Shown piece by piece: positions 10,903-22,249 of a stretch of DNA of 64,000 bases. The translations under genes and the position numbers were made by a program. The stretch is from Clavaria fumosa (lineage: Eukaryota; Basidiomycota; Agaricomycetes; Agaricales; Clavariaceae): assembly GCA_951802425.1 (NCBI GenBank), contig OX637795.1, positions 310,001-374,000 on the forward strand, in the 5' to 3' direction. Under the pieces are notes generated by a model. The model saw only the letters and a program-made list of their open reading frames with translations. It was not told where the DNA came from and ran no database searches. Position 1 is the stretch's first letter; each line of letters opens with the position of its first letter.

Positions 10903-11539
10903 GATTTGGCACTGCTGGACTTGTGCGCTTATGTAATCAGTGGCTGTGCGCACACACTGCAAGGTTTCCTGCAGGTTTCTGTGGCCTCATTCTCTGGCTC
11001 TCATTCTCCCCCCACTTTCAAACACTCTGTGTGCACTTTGTGTGCAATCTAGGTTACAACTTAAGCCTCCCAAACTTCATATTTACCTATCTTATCATTT
11101 AATTTACTGTTTTCTCTGCATTTCAGGCCAATTTCATCCTTCTGTCACCTTAGGGGACCTTGTGTACCTGGGGGGAAGAATTTGGAGCTTTGGAACACCT
11201 AGGTAAGCACTATTATACCATTTTCACAAGTGAAGACTTTGTCATTGGAGGGACAGACAATCTGGGGGACTAGAAGTATGCCCTGTGATAGGTACAAGGT
11301 TTTATGTCATGACCCCTTATGTTTCTGCTGTAATTGTACATATAAAAGAGTCTGTGTTTACAAAAAATCCCATGCCAAATGCTTCAGAATTGACTGAGGA
11401 GAGAGTAAAATATCTTTGGGTCAGTGAAATCAAGGGCTTAGGCGCATTTTTGCTTATGAAAGCCATATGTGCTCCCTCTTTTACTTACTTGTATCACCAT
11501 CTCACCTGTGAGTCACGTGTAACAGTTTTATGTTGATTT
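10903..11539. other. AT-rich spacer, no supported gene
   Basis: Short frames at 10875-11102 and 11285-11536 lack introns, start context or motifs. The second one (TPYVSAVIVHIKESVFTKNP) could be an upstream exon of the decayed gene beginning at about 11540, but I could not join it. Confidence 0.35.
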
Positions 11540-13182
11540 GTGCATTCACTGCTGTTGCGGCATTGCAGAGTCATCTCCCATGACCAGAATAGTGACCAGC
11601 GATGCTCTCCAACACCTGTGGCGTGTATCTCGGAAACTCACAGCAAGCAAGACCTGTTATGCCTGGCACACTCGGAAAAAACATGTATACATCAAGAAGA
11701 CGCCTACTGAAAAAGTCATTCTCGCTGCAAAATGTCAAAAGCACAGGGTTTCATATGGTCTGGCTCTTCAGGAAGCTCGAGAGGCTGTCATGCAGCAAGC
11801 CATTCTGCTATGGGAGAAGTTTGGTGGTCACAGCGTGGAGTGGTATTTTGAAGATATTATGCAGCGCTCTCGCATTTCCAAGGGCCAGCGCAAAATTAAC
11901 CGTTGGAATATTTTCTTGCGCACTGAGGTTAGACGCATTAACGATGGTGACTAGCCCATACTATCATTATTCTAGCCTAACTGATCAACACAACTAACAA
12001 CCTTCGGCATTGATGAGCCTCGCAAAAAGGTATCAGCTTTAACACCTGAGATCTCTGCGATTTGGGCAAGCATGTCAAATGCTGAGAAAATCAAGGCTAC
12101 AGACGATGGAGTCAAGCCCCTGGAAGATATCCGTGAAATGAAACGATTCTCTGGACATAACGTCTTGCTCAACTCTTTCCATGATGCTCGGGCCACTCTC
12201 GCGGGTCTTCGCAGTGAAGTACGCCAGCTTGGCAATCTATTTTTCTGAGTGCTAACATTGTATGACAGATAGATGCCCTTTATTTGCGGGCTGGTGTTGA
12301 AATCGTAGCATTTGCCTCCTGAAGCAGTTTTGATCAATATAACAAGCCCCATGTCATTGCCACAAGCGAGCGGGCATCCGACTTCTTTATTATGGCATTT
12401 AATACACATATCACAACTGTTGCACGTCAGTTTGAGGCGTACTGCTTGTCAGGCGTTACTGGTGAGACTATTGCATTCCAGAAAGGTAGGAAAACTTACT
12501 GACCGCTCACCGTACGCAGGGGTTGTCAATAACTATGTACAGAGCGGACTAGAACTCAAGAAACAGCTTGCAGGGGTTGTAATGGAGAAGCTCCGTATGT
12601 TTTTCACACATTTCTATATTTCCACAAGCGTCTAACCAACATGTAGGAGAAGCGGCAGCCGTTCAAGTGCCTTGCATGTACTATCAAAACTTCGACACAA
12701 GTATCACAGCAAAATATGGGGTCATGGTCGAAAACTGGGCAATCTCAAAGTTCTGCAGCCCCTCCAAGATCAATTCTCAAAACGAAGTGAAGGTGCTCTT
12801 GCACGCACTCCAGTCAGGTTCGACACGATTCTGGAAGCTGTCGGCAGTGGAGCTTGAGGAGTGGGACCAGAAGCGGTTCGAGGCTAAGGTCACTGAGACT
12901 GGTGTCATCAATAGCGGAACAAGTAATGGTAGTGGCAGTTCCACACCTTCCGACACACAGCCAGAACCGATACGCACCCCCGCTGATGTTAGTCCATCTC
13001 TCGAATTGGGCGGGCAGGCTGGGGGATCATTGATGTACCCTCCTCCATCCCTTGGCGCTGTTATGGTCACAGATAGATCAGGCACCATCGTTGTTAGGAA
13101 GCCGCGAAAAACTCGCTCTGATAAGGGCAAAGTGAGAGAGCGGGCAATGTCCAAAGGCCAACAACCTACTGTAGTCACATAG
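11540..13182 (+). pseudogene. HMG-box-like multicopy Agaricomycete gene with premature stop
   Basis: Exons can be followed across GT-AG introns. The first block contains KINRWNIFLRTEVRRIND and continues after an intron near 11947-12010 with an Ile-Trp/Ala-Glu-Lys pattern (ALTPEISAIWASMSNAEK). Together these resemble an HMG-box. The following exons read HNVLLNSFHDARATLAGLRS, then a segment cut by TGA at 12320-12322 (AFAS, stop, SSFDQYNKPHV), then NNYVQSGLELKKQLAGVVME, then a final exon 12650-13182 ending in a Ser/Thr/Pro tail and a basic KKPRKTRSDKGK-like patch. I recall the architecture as a multicopy, transposon-associated Agaricomycete family. The stop sits where Arg is expected. Function in the family is unknown; the basic patches suggest DNA or chromatin binding. 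Confidence 0.55.
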
Positions 13183-13189
13183 ATAGATG

Positions 13190-13810
13190 TAGTCGCATAG
13201 ATAGACTGGCACCAGACCCTGGTAGCAGCATGTATGAATTGGTTCTCATTACCATTTTCCAGTGTTGTATGTATTCCTCTGATTTAGAACACCTAGAATG
13301 ATATATGGCCAATTGTAATCACAAGGTAGCCACTCTACTTGTCCCATACATTAGCACCTCTGTTCACTGGCTGATTGCATGGTACATTGACTGCTCTAAT
13401 TGTCCCATACATTGGCATCTCTGATTGACTGGCTGGCTGCATGATACATTAAGTCTTCTAATTATGCCATGCATTGACCCCTCTGATTCAATGGCTAATA
13501 CATGGCCATCTCTAGTTGTATGATACATTGACCACTCTAGTCAAATAGCCAATATATTGACTGCTCTAATTGTCCCATACATTGGCATCTCTGGTTGACT
13601 GACTCATTGTATGACACATTAAGTCTTCTAATCATACCATGCATTGACTCTTCTGATTCAATGGCTAACAGATGGCCACCTCTAGTTGTATGATATATTG
13701 ACCACTCTAGTCAAATAGCCAATATATTGACTGCTCTGATTGTCCCATACATGACCACCTCTGATTCACTGGCTGATTGCATGATACATTGACTGCTCAA
13801 ATTGTTCCAT
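13190..13810. repeat. Higher-order tandem repeat (about 37-bp subunits in about 185-bp units)
   Basis: Words such as TTGACTGCTCTAATTGTCCC, ATACATTGGCATCTCTG and TGATACATTGACCACTCTAG recur. Two long units, about 13385-13570 and 13570-13755, match over nearly their full length, and each is made of diverged 37-38 bp modules. Flanking partial modules extend the array on both sides up to the palindrome. No coding capacity. Confidence 0.7.
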
Positions 13811-13817
13811 ATATTGG

Positions 13818-15356
13818 CACATTCAGCCAGTCAGCCAGAATGGGAATGCCAGTCAAACAATGGCAAACAAAATATGCTAAAAACAAAAACAAAAACTTGA
13901 AATTGAGCAGCCCTGTGCCTGGTCCCTCAGGCACAGGTTACCAATCAGGCATAGCTGCTTTTGGTAAGCTGCTATGACCATGGGAAAATTTTTGCACAGC
14001 TTGCAAAATATGACTTTTTATACACCAAAAAATCAGGGGATTCTAAATCTGGACACCCCACATTTGTATCTGCCTTGGTTCAGTGTCAATTTGCAAAATA
14101 CACAGAAAATAATCATTTTCCCACAATTCTGCAGTACCCTAGCTTGAAAATTGATAGCTAGAAGATACACACACTACCTGTGGACATAGGGGGAGGGTGT
14201 AGATTAGTTTAACAACTCACCCACCATCTCTGTCACCTCCCTGGAATCTGTTACTAGGAATTAGGGTGTTATTGGCCTGGGAGCATGGCTATTTGTTATA
14301 TTGCAAATTCCAGCCATCAGACTACACCTTATAACATCTAATACAATGATACAAAAGCCCATAATTTTTGGTGCAGAATTACAGATTCCCCATGTCTATT
14401 TTCCCAGATTTCTCGAAATCTCTCCCCAGACAGTCCCCTTTGTCAAATCACATATTCTTGTTGTCTGATAGCTGACAAGGTATGCATAAATACATGTTCA
14501 AAGTTTGGTGAAGTTAGGCCAAGTTCTCAGGAAGATAGCTCAGAATGTGTGTTTTTGAAGACAGTCAAGGTGTTGCTTATCCTTGCCTGTGTTGTTGCCT
14601 TCACTTCAGACTGTCCTCCAAAAGAGACATTCTGGGCTATCTTCTTGAGAACTTGGCCTAACTTCACCAAACTTTGAACATGTATTCATGCATACCTTGT
14701 CAGCTATCAGACAACAAGAATATGTGATTTGACAAAGAGGACTGTCTGGGGAGAGATTTCGAGAAATCTGGGAAAATAGACATGGGGAATCTGTAATTCT
14801 GCACCAAAAATTATAGGCCTTTGTATCATTGTATTAGATGTCATAAGGTGTAGTCTGATGGCTGGAATTTGCAATATAACAAATAGCCATGCTCCCAGGC
14901 CAATAACACCCTAATTCCTAGTAACAGATTCCAGGGAGGTGACAGAGATGGTAGGTGGGTTGTTAAACTAATCTACACCCTCCCCATATGTCCACAGGTA
15001 GCGTGTGTATCTTCTAGCTATCAATTTTCAAGCTAGGGTACTGCAGAATTGTGGGAAAATGATTATTTTCTGTGTATTTTGCAAATTGACACTGAACCAA
15101 GGCAGATACAAATGTGGGGTGTCCAGATTTGGAATCCCCTGATTTTTTGGTGTATAAAAAGTCATATTTTGCAAGCTGTGCAAAAATTTTCCCATGGTCA
15201 TAGCAGCTTACCAAAAGCAGCTATGCCTGATTGGTAACCTGTGCCTGAGGGACCAGGCACAGGGCTGCTCAATTTCAAGTTTTTGTTTTGTTTTTAGCAT
15301 ATTTTGTTTGCCAATGTTTGATTGGCATTCCTATTCTGGCTGACTGGCTGAGTGTG
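13818..15356. mobile_element. Giant palindrome / fold-back element: about 750-bp arms, 42-bp loop
   Basis: The left arm 13818-14566 and right arm 14609-15356 are reverse complements with only scattered differences. The termini are CACATTCAGCCAGTCAGCC on the left and the complement of CACACTCAGCCAGTCAGCC on the right. Both arms encode the same 66-residue frame in opposite orientation (13961-14161 plus, 15014-15214 minus; start MVSCYDHGKIFAQ), identical at protein level, so the arms were copied or homogenised recently. No transposase is visible and no target-site duplication was found. The left end abuts the 37-bp tandem array. It fits a fold-back transposon or an inverted duplication; a transcript would form a very long hairpin. 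Confidence 0.8.
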
Positions 15357-15569
15357 GAGGGCAGGCCTGAAAAGGGACATGTATTGTAATATATTGCATG
15401 GCTATTGTCCACTTTGGGACAAGCACATCACAGTTGTCACAGCAGCTGTATTGTCATGTCTTGCAATACACTTACAGTCATCTCTTGCAATAGCTATTGA
15501 TTGTAATTACAATACTCTATTGCAAGGAATTCACATCATTGACTGAAATAAGTGCACAATGGTTGAGAA

Positions 15570-16107
15570 TCTTAATATATCAAATATCAGAGCCTAACAA
15601 TATATTGGAGATGATGATATGAGGGGTTTCAATATATCAAATATCAGAACCTAACAATATATTGGAGATAATATGAGAGGTTTCAATACATCAGATATCA
15701 GAACCTAACAATATATTGGAGATGATGATATGAGAGATTTCAATATATCAGATTTCAATATATTGGAGATGATATGAGAGGTTTCAATACAGAACCTAAC
15801 AATATATTGGAGATGATATGAGAGGTTTCAATATATCAGATATCAGAACCTAATGATATATTGGAGATGATGATATGAGAGATTTCAATATATCAGATAT
15901 CAATATATTGGAGATGGTATGAGGGGTTTCAATATACCAGATTTCAGAACCTAGCAATATATTGGAGATGATGATACGAGAGATTTCAATATATCAAATA
16001 TCAGAACCCAACAATATATTGGAGATGATATGAGAGGTTTCAATATATCAGATATCAGAACCTAACAATATATTGGGGATGATATGAGAGGTTTCCATAT
16101 ATTGATT
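15570..16107. repeat. AT-rich minisatellite, about 10 copies of a 45-57-bp unit
   Basis: The unit contains TTTCAATATATCAGATATCA, GAACCTAACAATATATTGG and AGATGATATGAGAGG. Length varies because the GATGAT block is one or two copies and some units lack the GAACCTAAC part. It starts about 215 bp right of the palindrome and has no coding frame. Confidence 0.85.
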
Positions 16108-16120
16108 TCCTCCCCTCTAA

Positions 16121-16563
16121 TCAGACCAATCCATACAACATCCATAACTTCTGATAAGAGTGATTCAATACATAAAAATACCTACATGGCCTGAGACTGG
16201 AGGGTTTGATGTCGTCTAGCCAGGTGTGCTCTAAATATCGAGAGTTTGTTGAATTCATCATGTCGGGCAATAAAGGGAACTGGCATAACAGCAGTCTGGG
16301 ATTGGTCAGCATGCGCCACTACATAGCATTTCAGGAAGTACCTTGAGGGAGGGAGGGAGGGAGGAAGGGAGGGTGCTGCTGTCGAGAGTGAGCGCGACAG
16401 GTGGAGTGACGGTGACAGGCGGTGTGACAGTGATGGGCGTGCTTGTAACAGCAACAAACAATGCCCGCCGGCAGTATGGTGTACTATGTTGAGTGAGGCG
16501 CTTGATGTTGATGGCTGTGATAAGGGCACATGCATCCTTGTTGAGGGGATGCGTCAGCAACAA
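16121..16563 (-). other. Possible gene remnant with a (GGGA)n tract
   Basis: Two overlapping minus frames (16182-16535 and 16306-16563) give plausible peptides (MLLTHPLNKDACALITAINI; SIFRAHLARRHQTLQ) that do not join. The plus strand at about 16347-16376 is a run of GGGAGGGAGGGAGGGAGG, capable of forming a G-quadruplex. I see no complete gene and do not recognise a family. Confidence 0.3.
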
Positions 16564-17426
16564 GGTATTTAAGGTAAATACTTATATTTATTCAAGTGCT
16601 ATTGGCAGTGTGCTGGATAACAAAAGTTCCAAGCTAATTAGTTTGGAATAGTGGGGGGAGTATGCCAAACTAATTAGCTAATGATAACGTGAGGTCGAGG
16701 TGCATGAGAGCTGATCCGCTTACCTAATTTTTCCATGCCAACGCAGTGGCTGAAATGTAAATAAGACCAAAAGACATCTGCTTAATATACAAGTAATAAT
16801 AACACTTGCAAAGTTGCAAGATCAGTTGTAACCACCCAAGAATCCAAGCACAAAGGCATCATCCATTGCACTGTCATCCCCAAAGTAACAGGGACATCTT
16901 CCCCCAGATTCATGAACTCCATGTACAATTGCACCTCCCTAGCAACATGTCATGCTATGTAGATACCAAACTAATCACATGATGTGCCACATTTCCAAAT
17001 TCCGTGGCTTATTCCATCGGTGATTTACTGCACAGGACTCCAGGAGTGACCAGGTAAAAACCTGGTGATGGTGTGACTATGGGGAACCAGATTACATAAT
17101 ATCTAATGCCATGATGACAAAGGTCTCTGTACCTCCAACATCTATTGAGTTTGGTGCTTCATCCTAGTGAGATAAAACAATCCAAGAATTATTTTAAACA
17201 GATCATCCAAGGCAGAACCTTTAATTTTGGCCTCAATGAATTTATATTACACCACCAGTGCTCATAATAAAATATTGAGGCAAGATTTCAAATTTTCATC
17301 TTGGACAATCTGCTCAAATTAAATCTTTGATCATTTTGTGTCACTAAAACTAAGCTTCAAAATGCTTGTGGAAGCCTATGACCTCCTCGCAACTTTTGGG
17401 TCACTTGTTGTGCCAGAGACGTCACT
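16564..17426. other. AT-rich spacer including a second copy of the MITE-like end
   Basis: No gene. The segment at about 17340-17400 (AAGCTTCAAAATGCTTGTGG then AAGCCTATGACC) resembles the right part of the MITE-like element at 10648-10902, in the same orientation. The remainder, including a CCAGGTAAAAACCTGG palindrome near 17050, holds nothing else I can assign. Confidence 0.4.
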
Positions 17427-17673
17427 CTCTGTAAAAATGGAAAGTCAAGTGTCTGTGGCAAAAAGGGAATCTAGTCAAATTATAGTCAAGTGTCTGCAGC
17501 AAAAAGGGAATTTAGTCAAGTAGCTTGACTATCACTTGACTATCATATGGCTGAATTAGTCCAGTGGAAGTCAAATGATAGTCAAGCATCAGAGGGGCAA
17601 CTTGACTAAATGTGCTTTTTGCTGCAGTCACCTGACTTTTCCCACAATCACTTGACTTTCCTTTTTTACAGAG
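17427..17673. mobile_element. Palindromic MITE, 247 bp, with 7-bp target duplication
   Basis: The left terminus CTCTGTAAAAATGGAAAG pairs with the right terminus (complement reads CTCTGTAAAAAAGGAAAG), with one mismatch over about 25 bp. Imperfect pairing continues through most of the element (repeated AGTCAAGTG words). CGTCACT occurs at 17420-17426 and again at 17674-17680 in direct orientation, as a target duplication would. It has no coding capacity. It lies about 30 bp before the first ATG of the HNH-like gene. The superfamily is undecided; 7 bp is close to the 8 bp of hAT elements. Confidence 0.7.
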
Positions 17674-17703
17674 CGTCACTGATGTAAGCGACACACAGCT
17701 TTA

Positions 17704-19260
17704 ATGGGATTGCCGCCCCATACTATGTCGTTGCTCACAAAATCTGGTCACATCTCGGTCAAGCCGTTTGCAAAAGTCCCAGCCTTGGGTGACCTTCCTG
17801 AAATCCAGCCCGCAGAGGGTTCAGTCGAGAATGTTTCCTCCAGACGCGGAACTGATGGTGGCGTCGATCTTGCTGAAGGTTGCATAATAACGAGAAGCAT
17901 CAAATATACACATCAACTGGCTCATTGGGTCAATGCTGTTCGCGACGGAGATCCAACTGAAATTGTAAGCGGCGCTTCTAGGGTGCTATTAGTCTCGGCC
18001 ACTAAGTGTTCTGAAGGAAAACTTGCTTGAAAATACGCTACGCATCATTCCATACAGACACTTCACGCTGGATGATTCGTCCAATCTTGCTTTTCGTGAG
18101 TGCGATTGTTTCATTTTCTGAACCGATGAGACTGAATTTGTGCAGTTGAAGCTTTTGTCCACACGTCTCTCGACCTATATGCTTTCATTGCGGTCACGCC
18201 CTCGTTCTCGACACTGGACGGACTCATTACAATGGTCAAGTCAGATAATGATCGGCGGCAGAGACAGCTTGATAATTCGGGCCTTGATCCCAACCGTTCA
18301 CTCGACGTGAGTCCGTCTTATAAATGCTATTGCGATTGTGGTGGAAACGTTCCACATGACAGTTCTCCATAACGAGCTTCAAGGATCCAGAGTACGAGCT
18401 AGTCGCTTTACATCCCGAACATTTCCTTCCGTTCGACAACGTGCTTCTTGTCTACGATCCAGTAACTAAGACCCGCAAGATGTATGTCGCAGCTCGTGAC
18501 CGGGTCCTGCGCGAGTCACCTGAGCCGAATAGTACTCCCTTGCCGCCCTTTCGCCACATTGGGGAAAAACGTGAACAACCTAACCATTTGAACGTTTTCC
18601 TCGTTGCCCTGAATGCAGAGATTAAATTCCGGCGTTATTTTGAGATGGTTCGACACGATCCTCCCGCAGTGCCTCTCCCGGATCATGTTCTCAACCTCAT
18701 GCATCGTACAACGGAACTAATTGAATTGGTGTACTGGGAGCCTGTGCCAACGAAGGGATCACACGGGGAGAAGGTATTAGCACAAATAATTGCTCACAGG
18801 CGGCGAAATCCGGGTCGATTCGCAAGACCAAATCCCGAGAAGACCATGGAGAAAGGTTCCGGTGACGAATCGGACATGGACGTGGTCAAGGATACGCTGA
18901 CTTCGAGTGGTGATCGTGCTACGCCGAAAGCGTACCGGGGGACACCATGGCCTGAAGATGCGGACATAGAAACGCGGATGGCTATTGGTAGATCGTTGAT
19001 GAGTGGCCACGGTCTGTTTCTCTTCTCTTTCATTTTCACGTTCACTTAATATGAGTTTGCCAAGACCGAGATTATGATCCAGAACTATTTGAAGGTGCAT
19101 ACGCACTCGGTAACGATGGCCGTATGTACCTTCTTCCTTTCTTCCCAATTTGCTCACTGTTGTCACCACACAGCACATCCATATTCGGTCCTGGCAACTG
19201 TCGACACTTGGAATGCTGATGTTCATTCCCGAGACGTGAGCCAAGGAATCATTGCTTGAT
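17704..19260 (+). CDS. HNH-nuclease-like family protein, probably 5'-truncated
   Basis: Four joined exons are well supported by phase: to 17964, 18017-18095, 18146-18306, and 18363 to about 19012. A further exon probably follows (DYDPELFEGAYALGNDGR near 19070-19120). The protein contains THQLAHWVNAVRDGD, ENLLENTLRIIPYRHF, FVHTSLDLYAFIAVTPSFST, and a long exon with ALHPEHFLPFDNVLLVYDP and LNAEIKFRRYFEMVRHDP. The layout resembles Agaricomycete proteins annotated as HNH-endonuclease-like, of which this would be the C-terminal two thirds. The canonical N-terminal Cys residues and catalytic His-Asn-His pattern are not visible here. The 247-bp MITE just upstream and the lack of an upstream exon suggest the 5' end is lost or displaced. 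The family name is a tentative inference. Confidence 0.45.
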
Positions 19261-19776
19261 GTCCAGAAAAGGCAGATCTTACTGTTTTCATGGCTGTTGA
19301 ACACAACCATGAACATCATTCCTTATATTGTGTATTATCTCATCCCCAATGCTTGAAATACTAAAGAGCTATTTCTGGTACAGTGGGCTGACATAAATGC
19401 TCGAAATACCACCACTAGTTATTCAGAGATGGGAAGAAAGAAATTAGAAGTGTTAATAGCGAGCGTGAAAAAGAAGGATGAATTTGAAGTCAACCACCTT
19501 ACTAAAATCAAACATGCGTTGTTGACACAGTTAAGTACATTTTCTCTGATTCCAAAGATATATGGCCACTTCAGTCATCCATGTATTATCTAGGTCAGAT
19601 CCTGAAGATTGAACCACTACTACCACCTGAATCCATGACAAGTCATGTCAACTGCTTGAGACTAATACATAATCTTGCAACCAACATACACCTTAGATCA
19701 GTCTGTCTTGCCTCAAGGATTTATGGAGATATGTAATGAGAGATGATGAAAAGATATAATGAACTATACCAGAAAT
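19261..19776. other. AT-rich spacer, no supported gene
   Basis: Low-GC sequence without persistent reading frames, splice-site-bounded exons or recognisable repeats. Confidence 0.5.
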
Positions 19777-19904
19777 CATCAGCAAAACAGATTGGACAGG
19801 GGCTAGGTATGTACTGGTTTTAAGTGGTTTATAACACCTATAGGTAGTATAGAGAAGCATATACCAGTACATACCTAGCCCCTGTCCAATCTGTTTTGCT
19901 GATG
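19777..19904. repeat. Perfect 42-bp inverted repeat with 44-bp loop
   Basis: 19777-19818 (starts CATCAGCAAAACAGATTGG) is exactly complementary to 19863-19904. The 44-nt spacer contains TAACACCTATAGGT. A transcript from either strand would fold into a stable 42-bp stem, similar in size to a microRNA-like or hairpin siRNA precursor. It could also be a small non-autonomous element or the relic of an inverted insertion. Confidence 0.9.
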
Positions 19905-19929
19905 TCATGAAGAGCCCCATCACGAAAAA

Positions 19930-20340
19930 CCTCCCTGGCTAATAATAGTAATTAGGAGCTAACAAGTTTGTGGTTAGGCCAATAACTTCTTATTGGACTT
20001 AAAATCTCTAACCTATAAATAAATAAGATGTAATTAGGTATTATTATTTGTGGGGCAAATCTTGTATGACCCTTTTTTCAGTTAAAAAGTTCTATTACAG
20101 TAAAACAACCCCCTAATCTAATAAGAATAAATCTAGATGCTGACAAGTTTGTGGTTAGACCAATAACTTTGAACAAAAGGTAATTAGACTAAAGGCTCTA
20201 ACTGATAATATAATAAGGTGTAATTACTGTAAGCATTATCAATTGCAGGCAAGTCTAATAAGACCTTTTGTCAACTGGAAAGTTCTAGTAGGTAAGATGT
20301 CAAGGTCAATGTAACCAGACATCATATTACCTTAATTTAG
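19930..20340. repeat. Diverged direct duplication of about 160 bp
   Basis: Both halves carry ACAAGTTTGTGGTTAG, CCAATAACTT, AGGTGTAATTA-like and AAAGTTCTA words in the same order (copy 1 about 19950-20095, copy 2 about 20125-20290). Divergence is high, so this is an old duplication. No coding potential. Confidence 0.55.
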
Positions 20341-20390
20341 AGAGAGCAAGTGGGCTGTTGGCACCACTGCCCACTGCTTAATGAAGCCAT

Positions 20391-21692
20391 TTGTCATGAC
20401 CCCATCCAATCACATAAGCATGATCCCCAGACTCCAGACTAGTGATGTAACAGTCCAATTTGGTCTGGTTTTGGCTGAATCTTGTTAACCCTAAACTGAA
20501 CCCTGGGTCCAGTTCCTGAAAATGGCAGAACTGCAAATGGGACCACAGGTCCGGTTCTTTTGAGGTCCTGTTCAGCTCTGAACCTGTTCTGAACCCAAAC
20601 ACAACCATATTGTGATGATGCATTCTATGTACAGGAATGCCAACATGGACAAATCTTCTATCACAACCTATACATAGTGATTACAGGCTTGCAGATGCCC
20701 AGCTTTTATCCTAAATTGATGGTTCACACAAGTCAAGATGTGGCAAAGCTACTGTATATAAAGAAGTAAGATGGAGAGAGTGGGATGACAGACAGGAAAG
20801 CAACATGGAATCCACAAAAGGGATCTGCACTGTCAGAGCATAAGACAACAGGGCAGGAGCCAAGAAGATGGCTGTCAAAGCTGAAAAGGTAAACTAACCC
20901 CCAGTACAATCAGGTGTTCAAACTGGTACAATCAGGTGTTCAAACTGGTTCTGAACCTGTTCTACTAATACCCCATGCCTGAGAACTGAAAACCAAACTA
21001 TGGGTTCAGTTCAGGCCAAAGCCTGAACCCAGAACTGGCCTTTGGTCCAGTTCACCAAAAGTTCAATTTGAACCCTGGTTCAGGACTGAACTTTTAACAT
21101 ATGTGTTGTGCCACCATGTGTATATGTGTCCCTATACATCAAACAGAAACAACACCTAAGACTCAAGTTGGAGGATAAGTCAAAACTCCAAATTCTGCCA
21201 GAGTCTGCCAGAGTTGCTTGGAGTTGGTTGGATGATGTGGAGAACATTGAGGACAATGAGAAAGGAAGCTCAGAGGAGTTCAGGGTCAAGAGACAATAAT
21301 ATTCAAACTGAAGAACAGGGAAATACAGGTGGGATCTTATACTGCAAGGACAGGAGTATAGGAGTACTTTGAAACATAGTATATATCAAATTACTAGGAG
21401 AGTTTCACCACATGTGCCTGTGCAATTTTCATGGAACAAAGAAACAACAACAAAAAACAACACCCATGGGTCATGGGCATCCTCCCATTGGTTAACAGAA
21501 GGAGGGGATGGAGGGAGAAGGTTCTAGAACAAAGTCCAAAAGGTCTGAAGGACAGCAGAATGGAGTCCAAGGAAGGCACAGAGTGGAGGATGCAGAGTTA
21601 CAGAGGAACAGATCAGAGATGGCCAGAGTTGGTGCAGAGGCCAGAGTCTGGAGCAGGGATCATGCTTATGTGATCAGATGGGGTCATAACAG
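20391..21692. mobile_element. LTR-like termini in inverted orientation bounding 1.3 kb
   Basis: The left end TGTCATGACCCCATCC (from about 20393) continues CACATAAGCATGATCCC. The right end, read on the minus strand from 21692, is TGTTATGACCCCATC, continuing CACATAAGCATGATCCC. Just outside the right end, the minus strand reads AAGAGGGGGATAC, a polypurine-tract-like run, so that end looks like the 3' LTR start of a minus-strand element. Inside, around 20500-21090, are GGTCCAGTTC/GAACC-rich words similar to the hAT MITE at 60737. Either two solo LTRs face each other or this is a composite terminal-inverted-repeat element. Confidence 0.5.
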
Positions 21693-22249
21693 TATCCCCC
21701 TCTTAGGGTCGAACCCCTGAGACCCTGCATAAACACGTGTCTCCCATAACAAGTTAGCCTTGGAGTTTTGCAGCATGTCAAGCAGAGTCCAAAAATTTTT
21801 GGGGGTCAAAAGGCCATGCATGTCACACTCCATTTTTTCTCTTCCTTAACCCATCACCACCATCACTAGCCCCTAGCATGGGCAAAACCCCTTTAACTTT
21901 TTTCTAAACCATGTTGTTGTTACCAACAACACCTGGAGTGGGATCCAGCCACCCCTCCCACCCTTGACCATGCCCTGTGGTTGCTGTCCCTGTGCATCTG
22001 TATGCAGAGGATGAGGACCCTGAGATTGTGGCCCTTGTGAAGCAACTGAAGGCACTTCAAGAGAAGAAGGTGCAGGAGGAGGATGAGTGGAAGAAGAGAG
22101 AGGCAGCAGATCAAGTGCAGTGGGAGGAGATGGAGCAGGTGAAGGTGGTGGAGCTGGTCGCATAGTGACACATAATGCTGACTAGTCTGGTAAGAAAACT
22201 CAAATCTGTGGCCTTTTGATCATTTTGATCATCACTTCACAGAATGGCT
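21693..22249. other. Remnant sequence next to the LTR-like end
   Basis: A plus-strand frame at 21977-22165 reads as an acidic helix (EDPEIVALVKQLKALQEKK). The opposing minus frame is Pro/Ser-rich. The helical peptide is plausible for an old gag-like or accessory protein, but there is no flanking support. I do not assign a gene. Confidence 0.3.
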
